A DNA stretch of 64,000 nucleotides from Kordiimonas sp. SCSIO 12603 (GTDB lineage: Bacteria > Pseudomonadota > Alphaproteobacteria > Sphingomonadales > Kordiimonadaceae), in the NCBI RefSeq assembly GCF_024398035.1, contig NZ_CP073748.1, positions 1,220,001 to 1,284,000 on the forward strand. The letters are read 5' to 3'. A model generated the notes under the pieces. That model saw nothing but the letters and a program-made list of their open reading frames with translations. It was not told the DNA's origin and did not search any database. Positions within the stretch are counted from its first letter, which is position 1, and every line of letters begins with the position of its first letter. Shown one piece after another: positions 17,729-26,090 of this stretch. The position numbers and the translations under genes are program-made.

Positions 17729-18265
17729 TCATATATGCAGATTAACGGCTCGATTGATTTTTAAGCCTTTGTTGACGGCATGATAAGTAGGAAAAGGTGC
17801 GCGGTGGGATAGATTAATATCGCGTTTCAGCCATTCTTGTTCTTCAAGAATACTAAGAGATTTTGATAACGCCCGATCTGTTATGGTCTCAAGCCCTGTT
17901 TTAATATGGGAAAAACGCTGTGGTGTTTGCGTTACAGCAAGAATTGGTACAGCCCAGTTGCGGCGGATAAGCGAAAAATCAGTTTCCTTAGGTACAATTT
18001 CAATAATACTGCTGGCCATTGCTGCTGCGATAATGCCTTCTGGCGTAAGTCTGAATTCAGGCCTTAGAGGATGGCCGTGCCCCGGGTTTTTCTCAACAAG
18101 GCCAAGTTCCATCAGGTGCGTAAGGCTGGATGTGAAAGAACTGCGGCTTGCCTCAGTCGCAGCCAAAAGCGGCGCTTGCCGCGCTGGGGTGCCTGAATCC
18201 AGTAAAGCCAGAATTTTAAGAGACCAGGCTTTCGATGTGAGCTTGACAAGGTACGCGATATTCAT
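17729..18265 (-). CDS. regulator with two tandem winged-helix (HxlR/MarR-like) halves
   Basis: A 178-residue protein made of two similar winged-helix units. The first covers residues 1-80 (AWSLKILALLDSG ... RSSFTSSLTHLMELGLVEK). The second covers about 95-178 (NWAVPILAVTQTP ... DRALSKSLSILEEQEWLKR ... TYHAVNKG). The W-(A/S)-(V/L)-x-IL and S-x-SL patterns repeat, suggesting internal duplication of an HxlR-like domain, so a monomer could act as a pseudo-dimer. It is divergent from the glyoxalase gene at 18306. A perfect 21-bp palindrome abuts its ATG and no ribosome site is visible, so the mRNA may be leaderless. Confidence 0.72.
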   Translation of the reverse strand: MNIAYLVKLTSKAWSLKILALLDSGTPARQAPLLAATEASRSSFTSSLTHLMELGLVEKNPGHGHPLRPEFRLTPEGIIAAAMASSIIEIVPKETDFSLIRRNWAVPILAVTQTPQRFSHIKTGLETITDRALSKSLSILEEQEWLKRDINLSHRAPFPTYHAVNKGLKINRAVNLHI

Positions 18266-18286
18266 AAAGTATAGTTACTATACTTT
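18266..18286. promoter_or_regulatory. perfect 21-bp palindromic operator between divergent genes
   Basis: AAAGTATAGT-T-ACTATACTTT, two exact 10-bp arms around one base. It touches the regulator start codon and lies 20 bp before the glyoxalase start. Each strand contains a TATAGT hexamer that could serve as -10, so a bound regulator would block both promoters. Confidence 0.82.
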
Positions 18287-18305
18287 CGCTACAAGGGGAA
18301 GCATT

Positions 18306-18677
18306 ATGTCGGTGGTATCGCTAGATAAAACAATCACACTCTCACTTTCCGTGAAGGATAGGCATGCAAGTGCCAATTGGTATGAGCAAAATCTCGGCTT
18401 TAAACTTCTGTTTCATATTGATGAAGCTGGCTGGAGTGAGATGCAGACCAATACAGAAGGTGTAACACTGGGTCTTGGTGAACAGATAGAGCCCACACCG
18501 GGAAACTGTGTTCCCGTGTTTGGTATTGCGGATATTGCCTCAGGACGGAAAGCCCTGGAGCAGGCTGGTGTGAAGTTTGATGGGCCGACAGAAACGATTG
18601 AAGGCATGGTGAGTATCGCGACGTTCCATGATCCTGATGGTAACGCGCTCATGCTGGCGCAGGATTTATCTCAGTGA
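18306..18677 (+). CDS. VOC/glyoxalase-fold protein
   Basis: A 123-residue single-unit vicinal oxygen chelate protein. LSVKDRHASANWYEQNLGFKLLF and FHDPDGNALMLAQ are the typical first and last strands of the fold, with the usual acidic ligand region near the end. Such proteins handle glutathione adducts, dioxygenase substrates or antibiotics; the substrate here is unknown. ATG 18306 is chosen for its AAGGGGAA site; upstream in-frame codons run through the antisense regulator gene. The divergent regulator and shared palindrome imply inducible control. Confidence 0.85.
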   Translation: MSVVSLDKTITLSLSVKDRHASANWYEQNLGFKLLFHIDEAGWSEMQTNTEGVTLGLGEQIEPTPGNCVPVFGIADIASGRKALEQAGVKFDGPTETIEGMVSIATFHDPDGNALMLAQDLSQ

Positions 18678-18685
18678 ATAATAAA

Positions 18686-18716
18686 AAAAGGTGTGACCAC
18701 TGTGGCCACACCTTTT
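18686..18716. terminator. bidirectional terminator
   Basis: AAAAAGGTGTG / CACACCTTTT hairpin with A and T tracts on either side, between the convergent stops of the glyoxalase and ACT genes. Confidence 0.85.
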
Positions 18717-18737
18717 CTGAAGGAAGTGCGCTTTTGT

Positions 18738-19004
18738 CTAAAGGGCAAGAACCAGCGTCTCCGCCCGCGCACTGCGGACGGTAATAATCTGTTTGATTTT
18801 GCTAAGAAGAACGTTGGCATGCTGGTCTGCTACATCTGTGCAATCCAGTTCAATCCACTGCATACCATCGTTAGTCCGGCGGGCAGATACACTATCACAC
18901 GCTAGGCCGCGGATAGAGAACAACTCAAGCACTCGGGCAAGGGTGCTGGCTTCATACTCCGCTTGCACGGAAAATTTCGTTTTAGTCGATCCTAACAAAA
19001 CCAT
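18738..19004 (-). CDS. stand-alone ACT-domain protein (IlvM-like)
   Basis: An 88-residue protein consisting of one ACT-type beta-alpha-beta-beta-alpha-beta unit (KFSVQAEYEASTLARVLELFSIRG ... WIELDC ... LLSKIKQIITVRSA). Its size and pattern resemble IlvM, the small regulatory subunit of acetolactate synthase II, but no large subunit gene is in the window. ATG 19004 is selected for its GGGAGA site. It is divergent from an Lrp-family regulator and shares a control region with three related operator-like sites, so it probably senses or responds to an amino acid together with Lrp. Confidence 0.75.
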   Translation of the reverse strand: MVLLGSTKTKFSVQAEYEASTLARVLELFSIRGLACDSVSARRTNDGMQWIELDCTDVADQHANVLLSKIKQIITVRSARAETLVLAL

Positions 19005-19052
19005 TTGATTTCTCCCTTCATTATGGCTGCAAGAAAAATAGCCAAAACGGGC

Positions 19053-19137
19053 TGAGAAAAATTCTCTAATATTGACGATATATAAAAAAATATGAGAATA
19101 TATCTCAATCAATTTAATTTATGTGAGAATATATCTC
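19053..19137. promoter_or_regulatory. three phased Lrp-type operator repeats
   Basis: Three related 14-mers: TGAGAAAAATTCTC (19053-19066), TGAGAATATATCTC (19093-19106) and an exact second copy of the latter (19124-19137). Each has GAGA...TCTC symmetry. Start-to-start distances are 40 and 31 bp, near whole helical turns, as expected for a cooperative Lrp-family octamer. The last copy ends 2 bp before the regulator ATG. Confidence 0.75.
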
Positions 19138-19139
19138 GT

Positions 19140-19601
19140 ATGTTTGATGATCTTGATGCAAAAATCCTGAATGAACTGCAAGATGATGCTCGAATCCCGC
19201 TTGTGGATTTGGCTGAAAAAGTAGCCTCAAGCAGGTCGGCTGTTTGGCGGCGTATCCAAAAGCTGGAGCAGGACGGTGTGATTGAACGTCATACAGTTAT
19301 CCTGAATCCGGAGAAGGTTGGCCTTGGAGTAATGGTGATAGCCCAAGTGAAAATGCAGGCCCATACCCGAGATAGTTTGCCCCTATTTATTGAAAAGGTG
19401 AGGCAGTTTGATGAGGTGGTAGAATGTCATACCCTGATGGGGGATGTAGACTTCTTCCTGAAAATCAGGGTGAAAGATGTACAGGCCTACGAAGACTTCT
19501 TCTGGAACAAACTGTCACCTATTGAAGGGGTGCGGGAAATCAGCTCATCTATCGCGCTGACCAACTGGAAAAACACCACTAAATTCAATGTAAGCCTATA
19601 A
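19140..19601 (+). CDS. Lrp/AsnC family transcriptional regulator
   Basis: A 153-residue regulator: N-terminal helix-turn-helix (LDAKILNELQDDARIPLVDLAEKV, SSRSAVWRRIQKLEQDGVI) and C-terminal RAM/ACT ligand domain (VECHTLMGDVDFFLKI ... GVREISSSIAL). This is the standard Lrp/AsnC length and layout. ATG 19140 matches the family N-terminus (FDDLDAKIL); the in-frame upstream ATG at 19092 would run through operator repeats. It likely autoregulates and controls the divergent ACT gene. Confidence 0.92.
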   Translation: MFDDLDAKILNELQDDARIPLVDLAEKVASSRSAVWRRIQKLEQDGVIERHTVILNPEKVGLGVMVIAQVKMQAHTRDSLPLFIEKVRQFDEVVECHTLMGDVDFFLKIRVKDVQAYEDFFWNKLSPIEGVREISSSIALTNWKNTTKFNVSL

Positions 19602-19602
19602 T

Positions 19603-19637
19603 AAAAGCCAGCACCGCGTTTGCAGTACTGGCTTTTT
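19603..19637. terminator. bidirectional terminator between Lrp and MCP genes
   Basis: AAAAGCCAG / CTGGCTTTT stem with a 16-base loop, T-rich on both sides, between convergent stops at 19601 and 19655. Confidence 0.78.
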
Positions 19638-19654
19638 GAAAGCTTTATCTGTGC

Positions 19655-21433
19655 TTATTGTGCGCGTACCTGTGCCAGGAAGTCATGCACATTTTTGGAA
19701 ATGTCGGTGGATAGTGCTTCAAGTTCTTCGGATGCTTGCTGCACGTTTCCTGATGCTTCACCTGTCTGGTTCGCGCCGTCACTTACCATGGCGATTTGCT
19801 CTGTAACCTCGTTGGTCTTTTCAGCGGCAAACTGAACGCTACGACTAATCTCTTGGGTCGTTGCTTCCTGTTCTTCAATAGAAGCAGAAACCGCTAGTGT
19901 AAGTTCATTCAGGCTGCCGATGGTTTCATCAATAGCGCTCATAGCTTCAACGGCTTTGCCCGTTAGGCCCTGCATCTCAGCTATCTGGTTTGTGATTTCT
20001 TCTGTCGCACCAGCTGTTTGGTTTGCGAGCGATTTCACTTCGCTTGCGACCACTGCAAAGCCTTTACCGGCATCACCCGCGCGGGCTGCTTCGATAGTTG
20101 CGTTAAGGGCAAGAAGGTTGGTTTGTTCGGCAATATCATTAATCAGCTTCACTACATCTTCGATTTTGCTGGAAGCCGCAGAAAGGGTAGAGATGGCATC
20201 AGAACCACTGTTCGCTACATTTACTGCCTCCGAAGACATACGGCCTGCATTCTGGATTTGGTTGGAAACCTCTGCAATGGATGCCGCGAACTCTTCAATG
20301 GCTGATGCCATGGTTGAGATATTGCCCTGCATTTCGTTGGAAGCTGCTGTTACTGTGCCAGCTTGATCACGGGTCATGTCTGCGATCGACACCATGTTTC
20401 CAGCTGTATTACGCATTTGCCCGGCATTGCCATCCAAACGGCCAATGGCGTTAGAGATGGTTTCGTCAAACTGGGCAATAAGCTGTTCTACACGCTCTGC
20501 TTGGCGTTGGCGGCTTTCTGAAGCAAGGCGTTCTCGCTCCATCTTCTCGCGTTCTTCTTGCTGTCGTAGCTCGGACTCTCTGATTTGTGCTTGTTGTGCC
20601 GCTTCTCGTTCTTCTGTGAGCTTCTCTGTTTTGGAAAGTTCATCACGGAAGAAACTGAGAGCTTTGCTCATATCACCGATTTCATCGTCACGGTCCGCAT
20701 AAGGGATATCAGTATCCAGTTTGCCAGCCGCGAGTGAACGCATAGTGCCAGTGATTTCCTGAAGTGGCGGTGCGATAGAACGGCCGATGAAACGCGCAAT
20801 ATATATAGCGAGGAACACGCCAGCGATAAAGGCCACGGCGAGGGAGATGTTCTGTACAAGGAAGGCATTTGACATATTACTATCTGTCAGTGCCTGCTCC
20901 TTTGTTTGCAGTTCAACCAGATCATTAATGGAGAACAGCACCTTCTCAAGCGGAGGCCAGCTTACGCCGTCAATTTCCATTTGAATGGCTTGCTGTTGTC
21001 CGTCAGCAGCATCGCTGAGCGCCAGCTCCATCTGCTCTGCAAACACTTTACTCATAGCGGTAACATTACGGCCAAGTTCACCCGCGAGCTTCAAGCCTTC
21101 AGGGTTTTCGGCGAACAGTTTTTTCAGTTCGGCCAGATCTTGGTTAAAGGTTTGCTCGCGTTCTTTATAAAGCCCGCTCAGGAATTCATTCTTTGTCAGC
21201 ATTACACCACGGGTAAGCGCCAGCATATCCGTTACATCATACTGCACTTGGCGTAACATCGCCGTAGATTTCAGGCGGTTTGTTGCTTCATTCGCTGTGT
21301 TCTGCACATAAAGAATCTGGGCCCAGATAACGATAAGCAGCAAAGCAAAAAGCCCTACAAGGGCCCCTTGGCCGCGTGAGAGTTTCCGAGTGATTGGGAG
21401 GTTATCAAATTTAGATGTTGGTGAACCTGACAT
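19655..21433 (-). CDS. methyl-accepting chemotaxis protein
   Basis: A 592-residue transmembrane chemoreceptor. TM1 is at about 22-44, a periplasmic four-helix bundle at 45-190, TM2 ([20 protein letters not shown]) at about 198-217, then HAMP. A charged coiled coil rich in E, R and Q (about 280-320) follows, and then the signalling hairpin with the invariant tip [28 protein letters not shown]. The ligand is unknown. It is transcribed divergently from the cobalamin riboswitch operon. Its leader holds a 7-bp hairpin (21447-21465) that pairs the GGGAGG ribosome-site-like sequence. No C-terminal CheR-docking pentapeptide is seen. Confidence 0.95.
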   Translation of the reverse strand: MSGSPTSKFDNLPITRKLSRGQGALVGLFALLLIVIWAQILYVQNTANEATNRLKSTAMLRQVQYDVTDMLALTRGVMLTKNEFLSGLYKEREQTFNQDLAELKKLFAENPEGLKLAGELGRNVTAMSKVFAEQMELALSDAADGQQQAIQMEIDGVSWPPLEKVLFSINDLVELQTKEQALTDSNMSNAFLVQNISLAVAFIAGVFLAIYIARFIGRSIAPPLQEITGTMRSLAAGKLDTDIPYADRDDEIGDMSKALSFFRDELSKTEKLTEEREAAQQAQIRESELRQQEEREKMERERLASESRQRQAERVEQLIAQFDETISNAIGRLDGNAGQMRNTAGNMVSIADMTRDQAGTVTAASNEMQGNISTMASAIEEFAASIAEVSNQIQNAGRMSSEAVNVANSGSDAISTLSAASSKIEDVVKLINDIAEQTNLLALNATIEAARAGDAGKGFAVVASEVKSLANQTAGATEEITNQIAEMQGLTGKAVEAMSAIDETIGSLNELTLAVSASIEEQEATTQEISRSVQFAAEKTNEVTEQIAMVSDGANQTGEASGNVQQASEELEALSTDISKNVHDFLAQVRAQ

Positions 21434-21671
21434 ACGAGCATACCCTAACCTCCCAGCCGGAGGTTTATAAATTCATTACAGTGGAAGGTAAAACAGATGT
21501 GCTTCCCCAGTGTTGCACGTTTCTGCCAATTTTCCGCGATCCCTGCTTTTTGACCATAAAGTCAAGAAACGAATAAAACCTATAATGGTTAAGAGTCTGT
21601 TACAAGTCTGTACAATAAGCAAAAGCTTCATTCTACTTGCAGCTGCCCACATCTTCACGGTATATCCATAA

Positions 21672-21846
21672 GTGGTGGTGCCTTATATCATTGAGGTTAA
21701 AAGGGAACTCAGGATGCCAGCTTGGTTTGTCTGGGGCTGTACCCGCAACTGTGAATGGAAAGCTTTGCTGCAAAACCACTGAACACATTTCTGTGTTTGG
21801 GAAGGGTAGTCAGGTGTTTGATCCATAAGCCAGGAAACCTGCCACC
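21672..21846 (+). ncRNA. cobalamin riboswitch
   Basis: The conserved core is clear: GGGAACTCAGGAT near 21703, GGGGCTGTACCCGCAACTGT (21733-21752), the CCACTG block near 21776, GGGAAGGG near 21800, and the B12 box AGCCAGGAAACCTGCC (21828-21843). GGTGG and CCACC at the ends (21673, 21842) can close P1. Downstream, TGTCGCC (21848) and GGCGACA (21899), or TTCAC and GTGAA, could form the expression platform before btuF. A TATAAT at 21581-21586 is a plausible -10. High adenosylcobalamin should turn the operon off. Confidence 0.95.
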
Positions 21847-21917
21847 GTGTCGCCTCTTCACAGGCCGGGTTAGCCAGGTGAAAGCGGAAATCCGTATTGG
21901 CGACAATCCCATGATGT

Positions 21918-22790
21918 ATGGAGATTGTAATTGTGGCCAATATCGTTTTGATATTCATAAGTTTTATAGGGATGTTGTTCTCCTCTCGCGCTGTTATCGC
22001 AGAGGATACGGACCGAATAGCGTCCATTGATTTTTGTGCGGATCAATATCTGCTTGCGCTTACTGAAAATAGAAGGATCGCTGGCGTTTCGGAAGATGCG
22101 GTGGGGGACCGGTCCATGTTTCGGGAAAAAGCCCGTGATCTAAAGGTTGTGTCCGCGAACCTTGAAGAATTACTGTTGCTTGATCCTGCTTATGTGTTGC
22201 GTTCGTGGCGAGGGAGTTCGCGTGGAGACGCTCTTCTAAAAAAAGCAGATATTGAAACTATCCAACCGCCCTATGCCGCGACTTTTGAAGCAGCGATCGA
22301 AAATTTTGAAAAAGTGGGTGAGCTAATAGGTGAAAAGGCCAACGGCGCTAAACTGCGAGCGATCTATAGCCAGCGCTTGAAAGAGTTGCAGCAGCTTTCA
22401 TCCTATGGGCTTAAGGCAGTGTATGTCACGCCAAGCGGGTTTACTGCAGGTACGGAAACTTACGTTTCCAAGATGATTGAGCTGGCAGGGTTTAAATCTT
22501 ATGTGGCTGATTATGGGCTTCAGTATTGGGCACCGCTTTCTCTTGAGCATATCGCTAACAACAAACCAGATGTGGTGATTGCGAGTTTCTTCGGTGATGA
22601 AGATGTGCATATCTCCCACTGGAGCAGCGGCAGGCATCCTATTTATCGCCGTCTTATGGCTGATATCCCAACCATTCACCTGCCAAGCCGTTATTTTTCC
22701 TGCGGCAGTACCTTCGCGGTGGATGCAGTCGAAGATATCCGGAAGCAAGCCAAGCTGCTCGGGCTTAAAGCAGAAGGAGAAAGCCGGTGA
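21918..22790 (+). CDS. btuF: cobalamin ABC transporter substrate-binding protein
   Basis: A 290-residue periplasmic class III binding protein: signal peptide, then RIASIDFCADQYLLALTENRRIAGVS at the first lobe, a linking helix, and a second lobe with TYVSKMIELAGFKSYVADYG. This is the BtuF/FhuD-type fold. The riboswitch and the downstream permease, ATPase and cobQ identify vitamin B12 or a cobinamide-like corrinoid as the ligand. ATG 21918 has no good ribosome site; GTG 21933, with GGAG nine bases before it, is a strong alternative and gives a neat signal peptide. It overlaps btuC by GTGA. Confidence 0.85.
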   Translation: MEIVIVANIVLIFISFIGMLFSSRAVIAEDTDRIASIDFCADQYLLALTENRRIAGVSEDAVGDRSMFREKARDLKVVSANLEELLLLDPAYVLRSWRGSSRGDALLKKADIETIQPPYAATFEAAIENFEKVGELIGEKANGAKLRAIYSQRLKELQQLSSYGLKAVYVTPSGFTAGTETYVSKMIELAGFKSYVADYGLQYWAPLSLEHIANNKPDVVIASFFGDEDVHISHWSSGRHPIYRRLMADIPTIHLPSRYFSCGSTFAVDAVEDIRKQAKLLGLKAEGESR

Positions 22791-23794
22791 AATCTGTTTC
22801 CAGACTACAGCAGAATATGCTGCTTATCGGCCTTTCGGGGCTTCTCCTGGTTGCTGTATTAGCTTCCAGCATGTTTGGCGCTGTGAACCTGTCCCTTAGC
22901 CAAGTGATTGAGGCGCTATTTGGTGGTGGCGATACGGGTGTGAACATCATTGTGCAGGAACTCAGAATGCCGCGCATTATCCTTGGTCTTATGGCTGGCG
23001 CGACGCTCGGGTATACAGGGGCCGCACTTCAGGGGCTGCTCAGGAACCCACTTGCTGATCCTGGTGTGATTGGGGTTTCATCTTCTGCAAGCTTTGGTGC
23101 GGTGGCTGCTATTTATCTGGGGTTAAGTGCTTATTCAGCGATGGCAATTCCCGGCATGGCGATGATGGGGGCGTTGGTAGCGACCTTGATTTTGATGCTG
23201 CTTGCATCACGGGACAGCAGCGTGCTTACGCTTATTCTTGCAGGTGTAGGTATTTCCAGTATCGCTACAGCGGGCATTTCGCTCATTATGAATTTTGCGC
23301 CTAATCCTATTTCCCTTCAGGATATGATTTTCTGGATGCTGGGTTCCCTTGAAAACCGCACCTATGATGACCTGATGCTCGCAGGGCCATTCATTATAAT
23401 CGGCTGGTTGATGATGATTGGTGTAGGGCAAGGGCTTAACGCGCTTAGTCTTGGTTCAGAAGCTGCGCATACTTTAGGGATTGATCTCAAGCGTCTCAGA
23501 TGGCGCGTGGTGCTGGGCACGACGCTTTCAGTGGGGGCTACAGTTTCTGTATGCGGTGCAATTGGCTTCATTGGCCTTGTTGTGCCGCATCTTATTCGGG
23601 CTCTTATTGGGTATGAACCGCGTAAGCTCCTTCTTCCGAGCGCACTCGCAGGTGCCGTGCTTATGACAGCTGCTGATATCCTCACTCGCTTGCCTATTGG
23701 CCACGGCCAGTTGAGGCTCGGTGTGGTTATGGCGGTTATCGGCGCGCCTGTCTTTATCTACATAATCTTTAAAACACGGGAGAGCATGAGATGA
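22787..23794 (+). CDS. btuC: FecCD-type ABC permease (cobalamin import)
   Basis: A 335-residue inner-membrane permease with about ten helices and the family signatures ELRMPRIILGLMAGATLGYTGAALQG, NPLADPGVIGVSSSA and GFIGLVVPHLIR. It forms the channel of the corrinoid importer with the ATPase that overlaps it downstream (ATGA). Start is GTG 22787, coupled to btuF. Specificity for B12 follows from the riboswitch rather than from residues. Confidence 0.92.
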   Translation: MKSVSRLQQNMLLIGLSGLLLVAVLASSMFGAVNLSLSQVIEALFGGGDTGVNIIVQELRMPRIILGLMAGATLGYTGAALQGLLRNPLADPGVIGVSSSASFGAVAAIYLGLSAYSAMAIPGMAMMGALVATLILMLLASRDSSVLTLILAGVGISSIATAGISLIMNFAPNPISLQDMIFWMLGSLENRTYDDLMLAGPFIIIGWLMMIGVGQGLNALSLGSEAAHTLGIDLKRLRWRVVLGTTLSVGATVSVCGAIGFIGLVVPHLIRALIGYEPRKLLLPSALAGAVLMTAADILTRLPIGHGQLRLGVVMAVIGAPVFIYIIFKTRESMR

Positions 23795-24564
23795 TCGGTC
23801 TTGAGATCAATAACCTTGGCGTTGTGCTTTCTGGCAGAGAGATTGTGCGCGGCGCTAGCTTCACCGTAAAGCCCGGTGAAATTGTGGGCCTTATTGGCCC
23901 TAACGGCGCGGGGAAAAGCACGGTGATTAAAGCCATTTTGGGGCTCGTGGAAAAAGCTTCAGGCGATGTGCTTCTAAGCGGTGTGGGAACCGATGAATTT
24001 GAAGCGAAGGAACGGGCGAGGAAGATCTCCTATGTGCCGCAAGGTGCGCCGATCCACTGGCCACTTACCGCAGAACGCACGGTAGCGCTTGGGCGCACGC
24101 CGCACCTTAATCCGTGGCAGGATATGCGGGATGAAGATCAAACAGCAATCCGGAAAGCCATGAAGCAAACTGATTGCTGGCATCTGAAGGACAGGTTAGT
24201 CACCAACCTGTCTGGTGGTGAACGGGCGCGCGTAATGCTCGCGCGTACCATGGCTGTGGGCGCTGAATATATGCTGGCGGACGAACCAACTGCATCCCTT
24301 GACCCGTTCCACCAATTACAGGTGATGGATATTATGAAAGCACAGGCGAAAGCCGGCGTTGGTGTGCTTATTGTAATGCATGATCTTAGCCTCGCGCTTC
24401 AGACCTGTGATAAGCTTGTGTTGATGCATGAAGGCGCTGTACTCGCCAAAGGCACATCTGCTGAGGTACTGACAGACGAGAACCTGAAAACTGCTTTCGG
24501 TGTTGCTGTTACCCGCTGGTCAGAAAATGGTCTTGAGTATATTGCCCCAAGGGCTACAGGCTAA
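23791..24564 (+). CDS. btuD: ABC transporter ATPase (cobalamin import)
   Basis: A 257-residue ABC ATPase. Walker A is GPNGAGKST (36-44), the signature LSGGERARV, Walker B ending LADEPTASLDP, and the H-loop VMHD. It most resembles FecE/BtuD/HmuV-type ATPases of the iron/B12 importer class. Coupled to btuC by ATGA overlap and followed 3 bp later by cobQ, so all four genes share one riboswitch-controlled transcript. Confidence 0.93.
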   Translation: MIGLEINNLGVVLSGREIVRGASFTVKPGEIVGLIGPNGAGKSTVIKAILGLVEKASGDVLLSGVGTDEFEAKERARKISYVPQGAPIHWPLTAERTVALGRTPHLNPWQDMRDEDQTAIRKAMKQTDCWHLKDRLVTNLSGGERARVMLARTMAVGAEYMLADEPTASLDPFHQLQVMDIMKAQAKAGVGVLIVMHDLSLALQTCDKLVLMHEGAVLAKGTSAEVLTDENLKTAFGVAVTRWSENGLEYIAPRATG

Positions 24565-24567
24565 ATC

Positions 24568-26025
24568 ATGGTCGCGAAATCACTGATGTTTCAGGGCACG
24601 GGCTCTGATGTAGGGAAATCTATTCTCGTGGCTGGTTTGTGCCGCGCCTATACTCGGCGCGGGCTGAAGGTGTTGCCGTTCAAGCCGCAGAATATGTCGA
24701 ATAACGCAGCTGTCACACCGTGTGGTGGTGAAATTGGTCGTGCACAGCATTTGCAGGCACTGGCAGCGCGCGCTGAACCTACGGTGCATATGAACCCTGT
24801 GCTTTTGAAGCCTGAAAGCGATACAGGCGCACAGGTGGTGGTGCACGGCAAGCGGTATGACCGGGCGGAAGCTGGTTCTTATCAAGCTATGAAAAAGCAT
24901 TTGCTTGGTGCGGTGATGGAAAGCTTCACCAAGCTTAAGCGAAACGCTGATCTCGTATTGATTGAAGGGGCAGGCAGCCCCGCTGAGGTGAACCTGCGGG
25001 CGAACGATATCGCCAACATGGGTTTCGCGCTGCCAACCAATACGCCTGTTGTGCTGATCGGAGATATAAACAGGGGCGGCGTAATCGCGGCTGTTACTGG
25101 CACGCATAAGCTACTGCCGCCCGAAGAGCAGGCGCTTATTAAAGGCACGATTATTAATCTGTTCCGCGGTGATGTAGGTCTTTTCGACGGTGGGCTTGTG
25201 CGCATGGAAGAAGAAACAGGATGGCCAAACTTTGGTGTGGTGCCGTTTCTCAGGTGCGTTGGTGATTTGCCGCCTGAGGATGCTGTGGTGCTCGAAAAAT
25301 CCGCGTATTCGCAGAAGGAAAAATTCCGTGTGGTGGTGCCTATGCTGCCGCGCATCGCGAATTTTGATGATATTGATCCCTTAAAGAATGAAGAAAATAT
25401 TGAAGTGGTTTTCTGCAGGCCCGGAACGCCTTTGCCGCGCGATGCTGACCTCATCATCATCCCGGGCAGTAAAGCCACAATCGCCGACCTTCGTTTTATG
25501 AAATCAGAAGGGTGGGATATTGATATTTTGGCCCATGCCCGCGCGGGTGGTGCTGTGCTTGGCATATGCGGTGGCTACCAAATGCTGGGTGACGTAGTGG
25601 CTGACCCAAAAGGGATTGAGGGGCAGGTGACCCACGAAAACGGCCTTGGCCTCTTGCCTATCAGCACACTGCTGGCGGAAGAAAAGCAAACCCGAGTGTG
25701 TGAAGCGAAAGTAATGGGGCTGGACTGTAGCATTACAGGCTATGAAATTCACGCGGGGGAAAGTGATACTGGTGGCGAGTTCGAACCTTTCATGACTGTG
25801 GGCAATGAACTTATTGGTTTAAAGGCCAAGGGCGCGCCTGTGTGGGGCACATATTTGCACGGTTTGTTTGAAAATGGCGCCTTCAGAAAAAGCTTCTTCG
25901 CTGGTATCGGTGCGGAAATCTCGGGCGCGGATTTTGGCCCCAAGGTGGAAGCAGCGCTGGATGCCCTAGCTGACGCGCTTGAGGAGCATCTTGACCTTGA
26001 TGCAATGCTGCTGCACGCTCAGTGA
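24568..26025 (+). CDS. cobQ: adenosylcobyric acid synthase (glutamine-hydrolysing)
   Basis: A 485-residue CobQ/CbiP that amidates four carboxylates of adenosylcobyrinic acid a,c-diamide. The N-terminal dethiobiotin-synthetase-like ATPase begins MFQGTGSDVGKSILVAGLCR and KPQNMSNNA. The C-terminal glutamine amidotransferase has its nucleophile C334 in GICGGYQMLG and a late histidine in GTYLHGLFENG. Length and motifs are complete. Being the only corrinoid-synthesis gene here, beside an importer, it suggests late-stage synthesis or salvage of incomplete corrinoids, with other cob genes elsewhere. Confidence 0.95.
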   Translation: MVAKSLMFQGTGSDVGKSILVAGLCRAYTRRGLKVLPFKPQNMSNNAAVTPCGGEIGRAQHLQALAARAEPTVHMNPVLLKPESDTGAQVVVHGKRYDRAEAGSYQAMKKHLLGAVMESFTKLKRNADLVLIEGAGSPAEVNLRANDIANMGFALPTNTPVVLIGDINRGGVIAAVTGTHKLLPPEEQALIKGTIINLFRGDVGLFDGGLVRMEEETGWPNFGVVPFLRCVGDLPPEDAVVLEKSAYSQKEKFRVVVPMLPRIANFDDIDPLKNEENIEVVFCRPGTPLPRDADLIIIPGSKATIADLRFMKSEGWDIDILAHARAGGAVLGICGGYQMLGDVVADPKGIEGQVTHENGLGLLPISTLLAEEKQTRVCEAKVMGLDCSITGYEIHAGESDTGGEFEPFMTVGNELIGLKAKGAPVWGTYLHGLFENGAFRKSFFAGIGAEISGADFGPKVEAALDALADALEEHLDLDAMLLHAQ

Positions 26026-26090
26026 TGGTTGACCTGAAAGCTGCCTTCGGGCATTTGGCGGTTAACGGTATTTAGCTGAAAGAAAACCTT

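Noticed and set aside
17883-18305. Upstream extension of the glyoxalase reading frame
   Set aside because: It runs antisense through the regulator gene and through the operator; ATG 18306 has a clear ribosome site and the full domain.
21550-21565. TTGAC-N6-GTCAA as a third Fnr-type box
   Set aside because: The spacer is 6 bp instead of 4, so it does not fit Fnr/Anr geometry.
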